Assembly: GCF_012927305.1 (NCBI RefSeq)
Contig: NZ_JABBGH010000002.1
Location: 558,001 to 622,000 of the forward strand
Direction of reading: 5' to 3'
Length of the DNA stretch: 64,000 bases
Source: Hymenobacter polaris
Lineage (GTDB): Bacteria; Bacteroidota; Bacteroidia; Cytophagales; Hymenobacteraceae
A program made the translations under genes and the position numbers. Position 1 is the stretch's first letter. Each line of letters starts with the position of its first letter. Below, piece by piece: positions 34,309 to 42,949 of the stretch. A model generated the notes under the pieces. It did no database searches and was not told the DNA's origin. It worked only from the letters and a program-made list of their open reading frames with translations.

Positions 34309-35217
34309 ATGAAAACACTTCTTTTTTGTAGTTTCTTGGTTTGTAACTCTCAATTGGTGTGGGCTCAGGTGCCCGCGGCGATGGCTTATAGCCAAGCCAA
34401 AGAAGCCTACAAGAGCAAAGATTTTAACAAGGCAGGGGAGCTAGTAGACCAGGCGCTGAAGCAAAAAAAGCTAGCCACGGTGCCCAAGCTTTATTGGGCC
34501 GCGCAGACCTGGGCGCAGGCCGGCCGGGTAGATAACGCTTTTCGCTACTTGAATGCCACGGTGCGGGCAGGCTTCGACGACCTAACTCAACTTCAGAGCG
34601 ATTCGCTGCTGCGGCCTTTGCACCCTGACCGCCGCTGGCCGCGCCTGCTGGCAACGGTGGCCAAAATGGATGCGGCCCTCGACCAGCCGCTGAAGAAAGA
34701 GCTGGCCGAGATACACCGCGCCGACCAGAATATCCGCATCAAAATCAGGGAAGAAGAGAAAAAGTCGGGTCCGGTTTCCCCGGCAGTTGAGGCGCTTGAG
34801 GCGCAAATGGATAAGGTGGATGAGCAGTGTCTGGCGCAAGTATTGGCTATTCTCGACCGCCAGGGCTGGCCAAGTACCCAGTTGGTTGGGCGCGAAGGGT
34901 TGCACACTATATACTTAGTGATTCAACACGCACCCCCTAGCGTGCAGCGGAAATACTTACCCATGCTGCAAGCAAGTGCCAAGCGAGGAGAACTGGAGTG
35001 GTCATCCGTTGCGCTTACGGAAGACCGGGTGCTGAGCGGCCTGGGCAAGCCGCAGGTGTACGGCAGCCAAGTCAGATTAAATAAGGAAACGAAGAAATAC
35101 GAGCTGTATCCCATTGAAGACGAAGCGCGCGTGGATGAGCGCCGGGCTGCTATTGGCCTGGAGCCGTTGGCTACCTACGCCAAGCGCTATGGGATTAGCT
35201 ATAAGCCCACGAAGTAA
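34309..35217 (+). CDS. DUF6624-like secreted protein
   Basis: A 302-residue exported protein (signal peptide to VWAQ). The first half (about 25-95) looks like helical TPR-type repeats (AYSQAKEAYKSKDFNKAGEL, AAQTWAQAGRVDNAFRYL). The second half carries the DUF6624 pattern: GWPSTQLVGREGLHTIYLVI, QHAP, YLPMLQASAKRGELEWSSVA, LTEDRVL, GKPQVYGSQV. The role of DUF6624 is unknown; it is common in Bacteroidetes envelopes. The AT content is higher than in the flanking genes. Confidence 0.78.
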   Translation: MKTLLFCSFLVCNSQLVWAQVPAAMAYSQAKEAYKSKDFNKAGELVDQALKQKKLATVPKLYWAAQTWAQAGRVDNAFRYLNATVRAGFDDLTQLQSDSLLRPLHPDRRWPRLLATVAKMDAALDQPLKKELAEIHRADQNIRIKIREEEKKSGPVSPAVEALEAQMDKVDEQCLAQVLAILDRQGWPSTQLVGREGLHTIYLVIQHAPPSVQRKYLPMLQASAKRGELEWSSVALTEDRVLSGLGKPQVYGSQVRLNKETKKYELYPIEDEARVDERRAAIGLEPLATYAKRYGISYKPTK

Positions 35218-35300
35218 AATGTGGCAGAGGTGACCTTTTGCGAAAGGCAGTATCTACCAGTGGCAGCCGGCGTTGGTTTGCCGCTCATCTTTTCTGCCCC

Positions 35301-35528
35301 ATGCTTGCTCCTGCTGATAAGTGGCCCTTGCCCGGCCAAGTAGACCCTAGGCTGACGCCCTGCGCCTTTTGCCGCCGCCGCTTGCTGGTGAATGGCAAGC
35401 CGGTTTTCACTTCTTGCTCGTGCAAAGCTTTCGGGCCACCCGTGACTGTTGCGGCGCTGGGAGTGGGGGCCGCGGCGCTGCTGGCTTTGGGCGCGTGGTG
35501 GGCCCTACTGCGAAAAGCAGCCAGCTAG
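35301..35528 (+). CDS. Small tail-anchored zinc-ribbon-like protein
   Basis: A possible 75-residue protein. It has a CAFC pair, then CSC about 16 residues later, which could form a zinc ribbon, followed by a C-terminal hydrophobic helix (VTVAALGVGAAALLALGAWW) and a short basic end. A TTG at 35238 would extend it by 21 residues. I do not recognise a family; it may be a real small membrane protein. The evidence is limited to the plausible architecture and the lack of any other gene on either strand here. Confidence 0.45.
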   Translation: MLAPADKWPLPGQVDPRLTPCAFCRRRLLVNGKPVFTSCSCKAFGPPVTVAALGVGAAALLALGAWWALLRKAAS

Positions 35529-35572
35529 CCGAGCTAGCTGGCTGCCTGGCCAGTGGGTACGAATAAGCAGGG

Positions 35573-35998
35573 CTAGTGAGCTTGGTATTGGTAGCCGCCT
35601 ACCTCCTGCAGCAGCCCTTGCATACGCGCCACGTTGGGCTTGTCCAGGGGCTTCGAGAAGTAGCCCTTCACTTGGTCGTAATGCGTAGCCTTGGCCATGT
35701 CGTCGGGGTGGATGGACGAGGTGAGCACGAACACGCATACCGGGCGCGTCAACGGCAAGCTACCCAGGGCATCCAGAAATTCCCAGCCGTCCATAAGCGG
35801 CATGTTCAGGTCGAGTAAAATCAGGTCGGGCACGTCACCGCCGGCTTGCAGGGTTGCCGTTAGCTGGTCGAAGGCTAACTGGCCATTATCAAAGGTTTTG
35901 ACGGTGCGGCACCGCAGGTTTTTCTTAGCAATTAACTCGGTAATAGCGGCCGTAATGCGGTCGTCCTCTACTACGTAAGCTAGTTTAGGCGTTTTCAT
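35573..35998 (-). CDS. Response regulator (single receiver domain)
   Basis: A 141-residue CheY-like protein without an output domain. Acidic pocket EDD near residues 11-13, phosphoacceptor Asp in LILLDLNMPLMDG, Thr in VLTSS, Lys in FSKPLD. It overlaps the end of the sensor kinase gene by 14 nt, so it is translated from the same mRNA. Single receivers of this kind often pass phosphate on or act by protein contact; the target is not evident. Confidence 0.93.
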   Translation of the reverse strand: MKTPKLAYVVEDDRITAAITELIAKKNLRCRTVKTFDNGQLAFDQLTATLQAGGDVPDLILLDLNMPLMDGWEFLDALGSLPLTRPVCVFVLTSSIHPDDMAKATHYDQVKGYFSKPLDKPNVARMQGLLQEVGGYQYQAH

Positions 35999-37499
35999 TG
36001 AAGTGAATAGTAAAAGTGGTGCCTACTTCAACTTGGCTTTCGACGCTGATGGTGCCCAGCATGGCTTCCACCTGATTTTTGGTGATAAATAAGCCGACGC
36101 CGCGGGCATCCTCGTTGTCGTGAAACGTCTTGTACATGCCGAAGAGCTTGGCTTGGTTTTTCACCAGGTCAATGCCGCGGCCGTTGTCCTGCACGGTCAG
36201 CACTACGCTGCCCGGCTCGGAGCGGGCCCGCAGCCGGATGAAGGCCGGCCGATTGGGCGAGCGGTACTTCACGGCGTTGCTGATAAGGTTGAGCAGGATG
36301 CTGTCGAGGTAAGCTGGCACTACGGTGACCTCCAAGGTCGGGGGTACGTCGACCTCGACGGCAATGCGATGCTGCCGAATTAGTACGCTGAGCACCTCTA
36401 GCGTTTTGTCAATCTCGGTGCGCAGTGCCCGCACCGTTTTGGGCTTGTTGACATTGCTGTGAATGGTCACAATGTCGTTGAGGTTCACGATGGTATCGGC
36501 CAGCTGCTCGGTGCTGGTCGTCAGCATCTGCAGGAACATGCTTTTCTGCGCCTTGCTCTTGGCCTCGGCCAGCAGCTGCACCAGCGAGGTAAGGTTGGCT
36601 GAATGCGAGCGGATGTTGTGCGAGATGATGTAAGCAAAGTTTTGCAGCCGCATGTTTTGCTGGCTGGTCACGTCGAGCAGGTGCTGCTGCTTTTGCAGGT
36701 TTTCGACCAGCAGCGTCACGTCGTAGCCCACGCACAGAATCTCGACTAGCCGGCCGTCCTCATCCAACAGGCCTTTTAGCTCCCAGTGGTTGGATTTCAC
36801 CGTGTTGTCGGAGGCTAGCTTGCGCAGGATGACCTGGTGGCGCACTTCGGGTTGGGCAAAGCATTGCAGCACCACTTCGATGCACTTGGCACGGTCTTCC
36901 TCCACAATACTGAGCAGCGACGAGGTATTGATAATATCCTCGGCGTAGCCGTAGCGCTCGTAGAAGTACTCGTTGGCGAAGGTGTAGTTGCCCTCGGTAT
37001 CCGTCTTGACGATGTACACCGACTGGTTGCTCAAAATCTGGCGGTAGTGCTCGGCCAGCTCCTCGGCCTGTGCCTGCGCCTGCTTCTCGTGGCTCACGTC
37101 GAAGAGCGCGCCCAGCAGCCAGGCGGCCGTACCCGCCTCATTGCGCAGCACGATGCCCCGGCAGTGCAGCCACACGGTGGCCCCGTTGCGGTGCGTGGCG
37201 CGCAGCAGTTGGTTGAAAGGCTGGTCGGGCGCCCGCAGGCACGCCTCGGCCGCCTGCTGGGCCTCGGCTAGGTCGTCGGGGTGCAGGGGGGCGCGCCACG
37301 CCTCGGGGGCCGTGGGCAGCTCGTGGGAGCCGTAGCCCAGCGTTTGCCAGTATTTGGCATTCACCCAGCCTTCGGTGGGCGCCAGCAGATTCCAGTACCA
37401 GAGGCCATCGAGCAGGATGTTCTGGAGAAAGTTGTCGGCGGCAGGGTGGTTTTGCGCAAATGGGCTGAAGGGGGGAAGTGAAATAGTAAGCTCGGACAC
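35985..37499 (-). CDS. PAS-domain sensor histidine kinase
   Basis: A 504-residue cytosolic kinase with no membrane segment. PAS 1 about 25-140 (GLWYWNLLAPTEGWVNAKYW), PAS 2 about 150-265 (YIVKTDTEGNYTFANEYFYE), then the dimerisation/H-box FAYIISHNIRSHSAN, and a HATPase domain with N box NLISNAVKYR, G1 DNGRGIDL and G2 DARGVGLFI. It probably senses a soluble ligand or redox/light state by PAS and phosphorylates the overlapping receiver. The start is a GTG at 37499; no nearby ATG keeps PAS 1 whole. Confidence 0.92.
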   Translation of the reverse strand: MSELTISLPPFSPFAQNHPAADNFLQNILLDGLWYWNLLAPTEGWVNAKYWQTLGYGSHELPTAPEAWRAPLHPDDLAEAQQAAEACLRAPDQPFNQLLRATHRNGATVWLHCRGIVLRNEAGTAAWLLGALFDVSHEKQAQAQAEELAEHYRQILSNQSVYIVKTDTEGNYTFANEYFYERYGYAEDIINTSSLLSIVEEDRAKCIEVVLQCFAQPEVRHQVILRKLASDNTVKSNHWELKGLLDEDGRLVEILCVGYDVTLLVENLQKQQHLLDVTSQQNMRLQNFAYIISHNIRSHSANLTSLVQLLAEAKSKAQKSMFLQMLTTSTEQLADTIVNLNDIVTIHSNVNKPKTVRALRTEIDKTLEVLSVLIRQHRIAVEVDVPPTLEVTVVPAYLDSILLNLISNAVKYRSPNRPAFIRLRARSEPGSVVLTVQDNGRGIDLVKNQAKLFGMYKTFHDNEDARGVGLFITKNQVEAMLGTISVESQVEVGTTFTIHFNENA

Positions 37500-38021
37500 T
37501 ATAATGGTATTATTAGAAGGTAGGAAGATAGTAGATAGAATGGTTTGATTAACAAACCACTAAGTTCGTAAAAAGTCGCGAATTAGCTCGCAAAAATATT
37601 AATTTACCCAGTGTGCTGCTTACAGGTTGCTGGTTTGGTAACGACTGCACCGCCGGGGTCAGGTAGCGCCGCGTACCAACGGTAGTCTGCCTCAGCAGCT
37701 TGGCATACAATAAAATCCGCAGCCTACCTGCGGTCAGTCAGTGCCTGAGTAACTGCTCAGCTAGTGGACATCGGCACCCCATGCGGGTCTGATTCGAGTA
37801 GCTGTATATAACCAAAAAAAGCATAACGCTGACCTAAGTAGCCCGGCTAACTGGGGGAAAAACGGCCGGGCGGCCTCATTTTCAGGCTGTGTGGATAAAT
37901 TCTAAATTTTTCCTTTGGCACTCCCAAACAAGGGAACTAATTTCCGACTTTAAAGCACCGTGGCTTCTCCCCCGAAGCTAGTCAGATTAGTAGCCTCGCT
38001 CACCCCAGCTCCCCTCATAAT
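37500..38021. other. 522-nt divergent spacer upstream of nrdA
   Basis: No open frame of interest on either strand. It has stem-forming pieces such as CTGAG-TAACTG-CTCAG near 37747 and GCCCGGC / GGCCGGGC near 37840-37873, a DnaA box at 37890, and a weak promoter TTTG (37914-37917) - 20 nt - TAATTTCC (37938-37945). It may contain a structured leader; I do not recognise a known riboswitch. Confidence 0.4.
37890..37898 (-). promoter_or_regulatory. DnaA box upstream of nrdA
   Basis: TGTGGATAA, the complement of TTATCCACA, lies about 15 nt before the putative -33 box of nrdA. It is the same word found at nrdB, which suggests joint control of the two separated RNR genes. Confidence 0.5.
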
Positions 38022-40397
38022 ATGCTCGTAATCAAACGCGATGGCCGCCGCGAGTCGGTCAAGTTCGACAAAGTCACCGCCCGCATTGAGAAACTTTGCT
38101 ACGGGCTTAATCAAAACTACGTGTCGCCCATCGAGGTGGCCAAGAAGGTCATCGACGGCATCTACGATGGCGTGACGACCGTCGAACTCGACAACCTGGC
38201 GGCCGAAACGGCCGCCTCACTGACCACCCGGCACCCGGACTACGCCATCCTGGCGGCGCGCATCGCGGTGAGCAACCTGCATAAGGTGACTTCGAAGTCG
38301 TTTTCGAGCACCATGAAGCGACTCTACACCTACGAGGACCCCAAGAACGGCGACAATGCTTCGCTCATCGCCAAGGACGTGTGGGAGGTGATTCACAAAC
38401 ACGCGCACACCCTAGACTCGGCCATTATCTACGACCGCGACTACAACTACGACTTCTTCGGCTTTAAGACCCTAGAGCGCTCGTACTTGCTGCGCCTCGA
38501 TGGCAAGGTGGTGGAGCGGCCCCAGCACATGCTGATGCGCGTGTCGGTGGGCATCCACAAGGACGATATTGACGCGGCCATCAAGACGTATAATATGATG
38601 TCGGAGCGCTGGATGACCCACGCCACGCCGACCTTGTTCAACGCCGGCACGCCCAAGCCGCAGATGTCGTCGTGCTTCCTGCTCACGGTGAAGGACGACT
38701 CGATTGAGGGCATCTACGAGACGCTGAAGGACTGCGCGCTGATTTCGCAGAGCGCGGGCGGCATCGGGCTGGCCGTGCACAACGTGCGTGCCACGGGCTC
38801 TTACATCAAGGGCACCAATGGCAACTCCAACGGCCTGGTGCCGATGCTGAAGGTGTTCAACGACACGGCCCGCTACGTAGACCAGGGCGGCGGCAAGCGC
38901 AAGGGCGCATTCGCCATTTACCTGGAGCCCTGGCACGCCGACGTGTTCGAGTTCCTGGACTTGAAGAAGAACCACGGCAAGGAGGAAATGCGCGCCCGCG
39001 ACTTGTTTTACGCCCTCTGGACGCCCGACCTGTTCATGAAGCGCGTGGAGGCTAACGGCGACTGGACGCTGATGTGCCCCCACGAGTGCCCCGGCCTCGA
39101 CACCACCTGGGGCCCCGAGTTTGAGAAGCTCTACACCAAGTACGAGCGCGAAGGCCGCGGCCGCAAAACCATCAAGGCGCAGGAACTGTGGTTTGCCGTC
39201 CTGGAAAGCCAGACCGAGACGGGCACGCCCTACATGCTCTTCAAGGACGCCGCCAACGGCAAGAGCAACCAGCAGAACCTGGGCACGATTAAGTCGAGCA
39301 ACCTCTGCACCGAGATTATGGAGTACACCGACAAGGACGAGATTGCGGTGTGCAACCTCGCCTCGCTGGCGCTGCCCCGCTACCTCGTGGAAGACGCCCA
39401 GGGCAACGTGCGCTTCGACCACGACAAGCTGTACGAAATCACGTACCAGACTACCTTGAACCTCAACAAGGTAATCGACGTGAACTACTACCCGGTGCCC
39501 GAAACTGAGCGCTCCAACTTCCGCCACCGCCCCATCGGGCTGGGCGTGCAGGGCCTGGCCGATACGTTTATCGCGCTGCGCATGCCCTTCGAGAGCGACG
39601 AAGCCAAGGGCCTGAACGAGGACATCTTCGAGACGATTTACTTCGCGGCCATGACGGCTTCGAAGGACCTCGCCATGAAGGACGGGGCCTACGAAACCTT
39701 CCCCGGCTCGCCCCTGAGCGAGGGCAAGTTCCAGTTTGACCTCTGGGGCGTGACGCCCAAGTCGGGCCGCTGGGACTGGGACACGCTGCGCGGCCAAGTA
39801 GTGGAGCACGGCGTGCGCAACTCGCTGCTGGTAGCCCCCATGCCCACCGCCAGCACCGCCCAGATTCTGGGCAACAACGAGTCGTTTGAGCCCTACACCA
39901 GCAACATCTATGTGCGGCGCGTGCTCAGCGGCGAGTTTATGGTGGTGAACAAGCACCTGCTGAAGGACCTGGTGAAGCTGGGCCTCTGGAACGAGCAGAT
40001 GAAGCAAGACATCATCGCGGCCAACGGCTCGGTGCAGAACATTGCCCGCGTGCCGCAGCACATCAAGGACCTGTATAAGACGGTGTGGGAGATTTCGCAG
40101 CGCACCATCATCGACATGGCCGCCGACCGGGGCGCCTACATCTGCCAGAGCCAGAGCCTGAACCTGCACGTGCAGAACCCCAACTTCGGCAAGCTCACCA
40201 GCATGCACTTCCACAGCTGGAAGCGCGGCCTCAAAACCGGCATGTACTACCTGCGCACCAAAGCCGCCGCCGACGCCATCAAGTTCACGGTGGAAAAGCA
40301 AGCCGCCGAAACCCTGGAGCCCATGTACGCCCAGAACCAAGCCGACATGGCCTGCTCGCTCGATAACCCGGACGCCTGCGAGGCCTGCGGTTCGTAA
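38022..40397 (+). CDS. nrdA: Ribonucleotide reductase class I, large subunit
   Basis: A 791-residue catalytic subunit. N-terminal ATP-cone about 1-90 ([17 protein letters not shown]) for allosteric on/off control. Active-site cysteines are in [16 protein letters not shown] and VCNLASLAL, the substrate loop in [11 protein letters not shown]. The C-terminal redox pair is in CEACGS. It works with NrdB, encoded at 33207-34166, in making deoxynucleotides. The two genes are not adjacent. It has no CCTAGG word over its 2.4 kb, unlike most long genes here. A clear terminator follows. Confidence 0.97.
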   Translation: MLVIKRDGRRESVKFDKVTARIEKLCYGLNQNYVSPIEVAKKVIDGIYDGVTTVELDNLAAETAASLTTRHPDYAILAARIAVSNLHKVTSKSFSSTMKRLYTYEDPKNGDNASLIAKDVWEVIHKHAHTLDSAIIYDRDYNYDFFGFKTLERSYLLRLDGKVVERPQHMLMRVSVGIHKDDIDAAIKTYNMMSERWMTHATPTLFNAGTPKPQMSSCFLLTVKDDSIEGIYETLKDCALISQSAGGIGLAVHNVRATGSYIKGTNGNSNGLVPMLKVFNDTARYVDQGGGKRKGAFAIYLEPWHADVFEFLDLKKNHGKEEMRARDLFYALWTPDLFMKRVEANGDWTLMCPHECPGLDTTWGPEFEKLYTKYEREGRGRKTIKAQELWFAVLESQTETGTPYMLFKDAANGKSNQQNLGTIKSSNLCTEIMEYTDKDEIAVCNLASLALPRYLVEDAQGNVRFDHDKLYEITYQTTLNLNKVIDVNYYPVPETERSNFRHRPIGLGVQGLADTFIALRMPFESDEAKGLNEDIFETIYFAAMTASKDLAMKDGAYETFPGSPLSEGKFQFDLWGVTPKSGRWDWDTLRGQVVEHGVRNSLLVAPMPTASTAQILGNNESFEPYTSNIYVRRVLSGEFMVVNKHLLKDLVKLGLWNEQMKQDIIAANGSVQNIARVPQHIKDLYKTVWEISQRTIIDMAADRGAYICQSQSLNLHVQNPNFGKLTSMHFHSWKRGLKTGMYYLRTKAAADAIKFTVEKQAAETLEPMYAQNQADMACSLDNPDACEACGS

Positions 40398-40410
40398 ACG
40401 TATTAATCTA

Positions 40411-40443
40411 GGGGGTTAGCTTTAAAGCTAACCCCCTTTTATT
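40411..40443 (+). terminator. Terminator of nrdA
   Basis: The stem GGGGGTTAGC / GCTAACCCCC with loop TTTAAA and a TTTTATTT tail. Confidence 0.85.
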
Positions 40444-40451
40444 TCTGAAAA

Positions 40452-41096
40452 ATGGATTTGACCTTCTTTACTGAAAATAAAACAGCAATCGTGTCTATTA
40501 TAACAATACTTGGTGCCGTTGCTGCCGCTGTGAAGAATATCTTTTTTTCAAAAAAGCAAGGTGCAGATGAAAAGAAGGAGTCAAGTCCTGTTAATAGTAA
40601 TGTGATAAATATAAATAATCAAAATAATTTAGGAGGCACTCCTGGTAATGCAATTACAGCAAAAAGTCCTGAATTATTTGCGGAGCCTACATTAGATGAT
40701 TTGAAAAACAAAACACATATTCTCTTTATTGATGATGATGTTAAATTTAGAGTTGTCACAATTCTAAAGAAGGCTAATTGGGTTCACACAAAAGCAGTCA
40801 AAGATGTGGAATCCTTAGATTCGCCTGAGGTAATGGAAGCAAATATATTATTTGTGGACATAAAGGGAGTTGGTGTTGCGCTTGATTTCAAGGACCAAGG
40901 TTTAGGATTAGCTCTAAGACTAAAAGTGAGGTATCCTCATAAGAAGGTGATTATATATTCAGCGGAAACTTCTGGAGAAAGATTTCATCAGGCATTTCAC
41001 AAGTGTGATGGCCAATTAGCGAAAAATGCTGAGCCATATGAATTTCAAGAATTAGTAGAGGAGTTAAGTCGAGAAATTTACGCTGCCCATATATGA
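40452..41096 (+). CDS. Membrane-anchored receiver-like protein (AT-rich island)
   Basis: A 214-residue protein with one N-terminal membrane segment (about 11-33), an Asn-rich linker (about 47-65, VININNQNN) and a C-terminal receiver-like domain (about 85-212). Receiver hallmarks: acidic pocket Asp94-Asp96 in FIDDD, phosphoacceptor Asp136 in LFVDIKG, Ser170 in IIYSAE, Lys191 in LAKNAEP. There is no output domain. Its stop overlaps the start of the kinase-like gene (ATGA). Base composition is far more AT-rich than any neighbour, with AAT/ATA/AGA codons, and CCTAGG is absent, so the pair looks acquired. Tethering a receiver to the membrane is unusual. Function unknown. Confidence 0.75.
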   Translation: MDLTFFTENKTAIVSIITILGAVAAAVKNIFFSKKQGADEKKESSPVNSNVININNQNNLGGTPGNAITAKSPELFAEPTLDDLKNKTHILFIDDDVKFRVVTILKKANWVHTKAVKDVESLDSPEVMEANILFVDIKGVGVALDFKDQGLGLALRLKVRYPHKKVIIYSAETSGERFHQAFHKCDGQLAKNAEPYEFQELVEELSREIYAAHI

Positions 41097-42154
41097 GCCA
41101 TTATTTGCAGTTTGTAAATGAAAGGGGAGAGGTTAGATATAATACTGTTCCTCTCAGCTGTGCATCATGTGTTCAAAATTGTTCTGGTAAGAGTTCAATA
41201 GTTAAATGCGAAGCAGACGGAACAAGTAGAAGGCAGGGTAAAATTGTTATAGATGGGGTTGGGTTTGCATATATGTGTACGGACGACATTGATATGCTGA
41301 AAAGCGCTAATGTCTTTAAAGTGCGCTTAAAATTATATGGTGAACTGCTACTAGAAATGCGCCAAATGCGTATTGCGATACGGACTGAGGCCGCAAGAGA
41401 GCTTAAGCGGTTAATACATAACATAACCTCAAATAATGCGCATAGCATTCAAGAGTTATACTCATTGGTGCCACAGGAAGCTGTAACTAAGAATATAAGA
41501 AAGCAAATTTCTACTGTAAGTTCATACATTAGGGACAATGAGAGCGAGGTGGCGCTAACTTTGCTAAAATTAGCAAAGCACAACGCAGCTCTTAAAACTG
41601 AAATAATTGTCTTTAACAAAATATATGAGGAAAGTCCTTCTCTGTCTTTTAAAAGGCATAGGATTCATAAAGTCGTGATGAATGTAATGCACTTGTTTGG
41701 TCAAGAATTATTGGCTGCGAATGTCGATGTGCAAGTGCAGCCAAGTACTGAGCAAATAGAAGTTGATTATGATTCTTTACATGTGGCCTTGTATCATTTC
41801 TTTGACAATACAACTAAATATATTCTGCCCGATAGCACCTTGTATATATCCTTTAAAAGGCTAGGCGACCTATTTATCTTGTCATTTAAAATGATGAGTA
41901 CTAGAATAGGTTTAGAAGAGAAGGGGAAAATATTTGAAGAAGGGTATTCAGGTACCAATGCAAAGAAGGCTGGTAAGTCAGGTGACGGTATCGGTATGTA
42001 TCAAATCCAGCGGTTATTGAAAATAAATAATGCTTATGTTTATTGGAGTGAGCCTATGAATTATGAAAATTCACAAGAGATAGAAGGTGTATTATATGAT
42101 GAAAATACTTTTGATTTTATTTTTGACACTAATGCATTGCGTGGAATAGATTAA
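41093..42154 (+). CDS. Cysteine-rich degenerate histidine kinase-like protein
   Basis: A 353-residue cytosolic protein coupled to the receiver gene by a 4-nt overlap. The N terminus has a Cys cluster, Cys23, Cys26, Cys30, Cys39 and Cys62 (LSCASCVQNC), which could bind zinc or an iron-sulfur centre. A helical region with H-box-like LIHNITSNNAH (His109) follows. The ATPase-like part has an N box (FFDNTTKY, Asn239), an F-box-like KIFEEGYSG and a G2 loop GDGIGMYQI. The G1 box Asp expected between them is not evident (SFKMMSTRIGL). It may be a redox or metal sensor acting on the anchored receiver, or a kinase that has lost ATP turnover. Confidence 0.75.
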   Translation: MSHYLQFVNERGEVRYNTVPLSCASCVQNCSGKSSIVKCEADGTSRRQGKIVIDGVGFAYMCTDDIDMLKSANVFKVRLKLYGELLLEMRQMRIAIRTEAARELKRLIHNITSNNAHSIQELYSLVPQEAVTKNIRKQISTVSSYIRDNESEVALTLLKLAKHNAALKTEIIVFNKIYEESPSLSFKRHRIHKVVMNVMHLFGQELLAANVDVQVQPSTEQIEVDYDSLHVALYHFFDNTTKYILPDSTLYISFKRLGDLFILSFKMMSTRIGLEEKGKIFEEGYSGTNAKKAGKSGDGIGMYQIQRLLKINNAYVYWSEPMNYENSQEIEGVLYDENTFDFIFDTNALRGID

Positions 42155-42264
42155 CTTCTAATCCAAACAAACTATCGCTGCTACCCCCGGTAGCGGCTGC
42201 CATGTTTTTGGGGGCGGGCGGGGCGACTACTACCCCACCTAGGGCGGCTGCGTAGGTAGGGGCT

Positions 42265-42846
42265 ATGCAGCAGCAGTTACGAGAGCATCTAGAGCGTGTC
42301 GTGTCGCTGACCGACGAGGAGTTTGCGCTGGTGCTGGCGCAGTTCACGAGCCGGCAGGTGCGCAAGCACGCGTATTTGATTCGGGAAGGGGAGCGGGTGC
42401 GCGAGCTGTACTTCGTGGTGCAGGGCCTGCTAAAGCTGGTGCATACCGATGCGGCCGGCAAGGCCCACATTGTGTCGCTGGCCATGGAAGACTGGTGGGA
42501 AGGCGACTTCGCGGCCTACCTGGCCCAGGCGCCGGCCACGCTATCGCTGCAATGCCTGGAAGACACGGCCGTGTGGTGCCTGCCGCTGGCCGGCTACGAG
42601 TATCTCTGCCAGCAGCTGCCCCAGATGGCGCGCTTCTTCCTAGCCAAGTTTGCGCGGGGCGGCATCGCCGCGCAGCAGCGCATTGTGTCGCTGCTGGCCC
42701 TGCCCGCCCGCGAGCGCTACGAGCGGCTGCTGCGCCAGTACCCCACGCTGCCGCAGCGGGTATCCAAAACGCTGCTGGCAGCCTACCTAGGAGTATCGCG
42801 CGAGACCCTGAGCCGGCTCGCCGACCAGGAGCGGCGCCCAAAATAG
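42265..42846 (+). CDS. Crp/Fnr family regulator
   Basis: A 193-residue regulator: cyclic-nucleotide-binding-type beta-roll about 15-125 (LIREGERVRELYFVVQGLLKL) and C-terminal helix-turn-helix about 150-190 (RVSKTLLAAYLGVSRETLSRL). There are no Fnr-type Cys residues, and the phosphate-binding Arg-Ser of true cAMP receptors is not obvious, so the ligand is unknown. It is followed after 103 nt by a Rid-family gene with its own -7-like box. Most Bacteroidetes Crp proteins of this type control nearby detoxification or stress genes. Confidence 0.88.
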   Translation: MQQQLREHLERVVSLTDEEFALVLAQFTSRQVRKHAYLIREGERVRELYFVVQGLLKLVHTDAAGKAHIVSLAMEDWWEGDFAAYLAQAPATLSLQCLEDTAVWCLPLAGYEYLCQQLPQMARFFLAKFARGGIAAQQRIVSLLALPARERYERLLRQYPTLPQRVSKTLLAAYLGVSRETLSRLADQERRPK

Positions 42847-42882
42847 TGCGCTAGGTCACAGGTAGCGGGCGGGGCCGGCCGG

Positions 42883-42890
42883 GACCTTTG
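42883..42890 (+). promoter_or_regulatory. -7-like box (GACCTTTG) of the Rid gene
   Basis: GACCTTTG, the same form as in the TonB receptor promoter (7461) and before the first SDR gene (45525). It lies 60 nt upstream of ATG 42950. Confidence 0.35.
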
Positions 42891-42949
42891 CCCCCGCAAC
42901 CTCACCCCGCGCCGCCCTAGGGCCGGCGCGATAACCTAGCCTACCAATC

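Noticed and set aside
37600..37900. Cobalamin or other known riboswitch before nrdA
   Set aside because: I could not find the conserved boxes of the cobalamin riboswitch, and class Ia reductase would not need B12 control.
38472..40340. A 622-codon open frame antisense to nrdA
   Set aside because: It lies fully opposite a clear NrdA gene in a GC-rich sequence where stop codons are rare; its translation is His/Val/Gly/Ala-rich with no recognisable motif.
40452..42154. The AT-rich pair as a known two-component defence system (Detocs-like)
   Set aside because: There is no effector gene or effector domain and the membrane-anchored receiver does not fit that layout; kept only as an undescribed pair.
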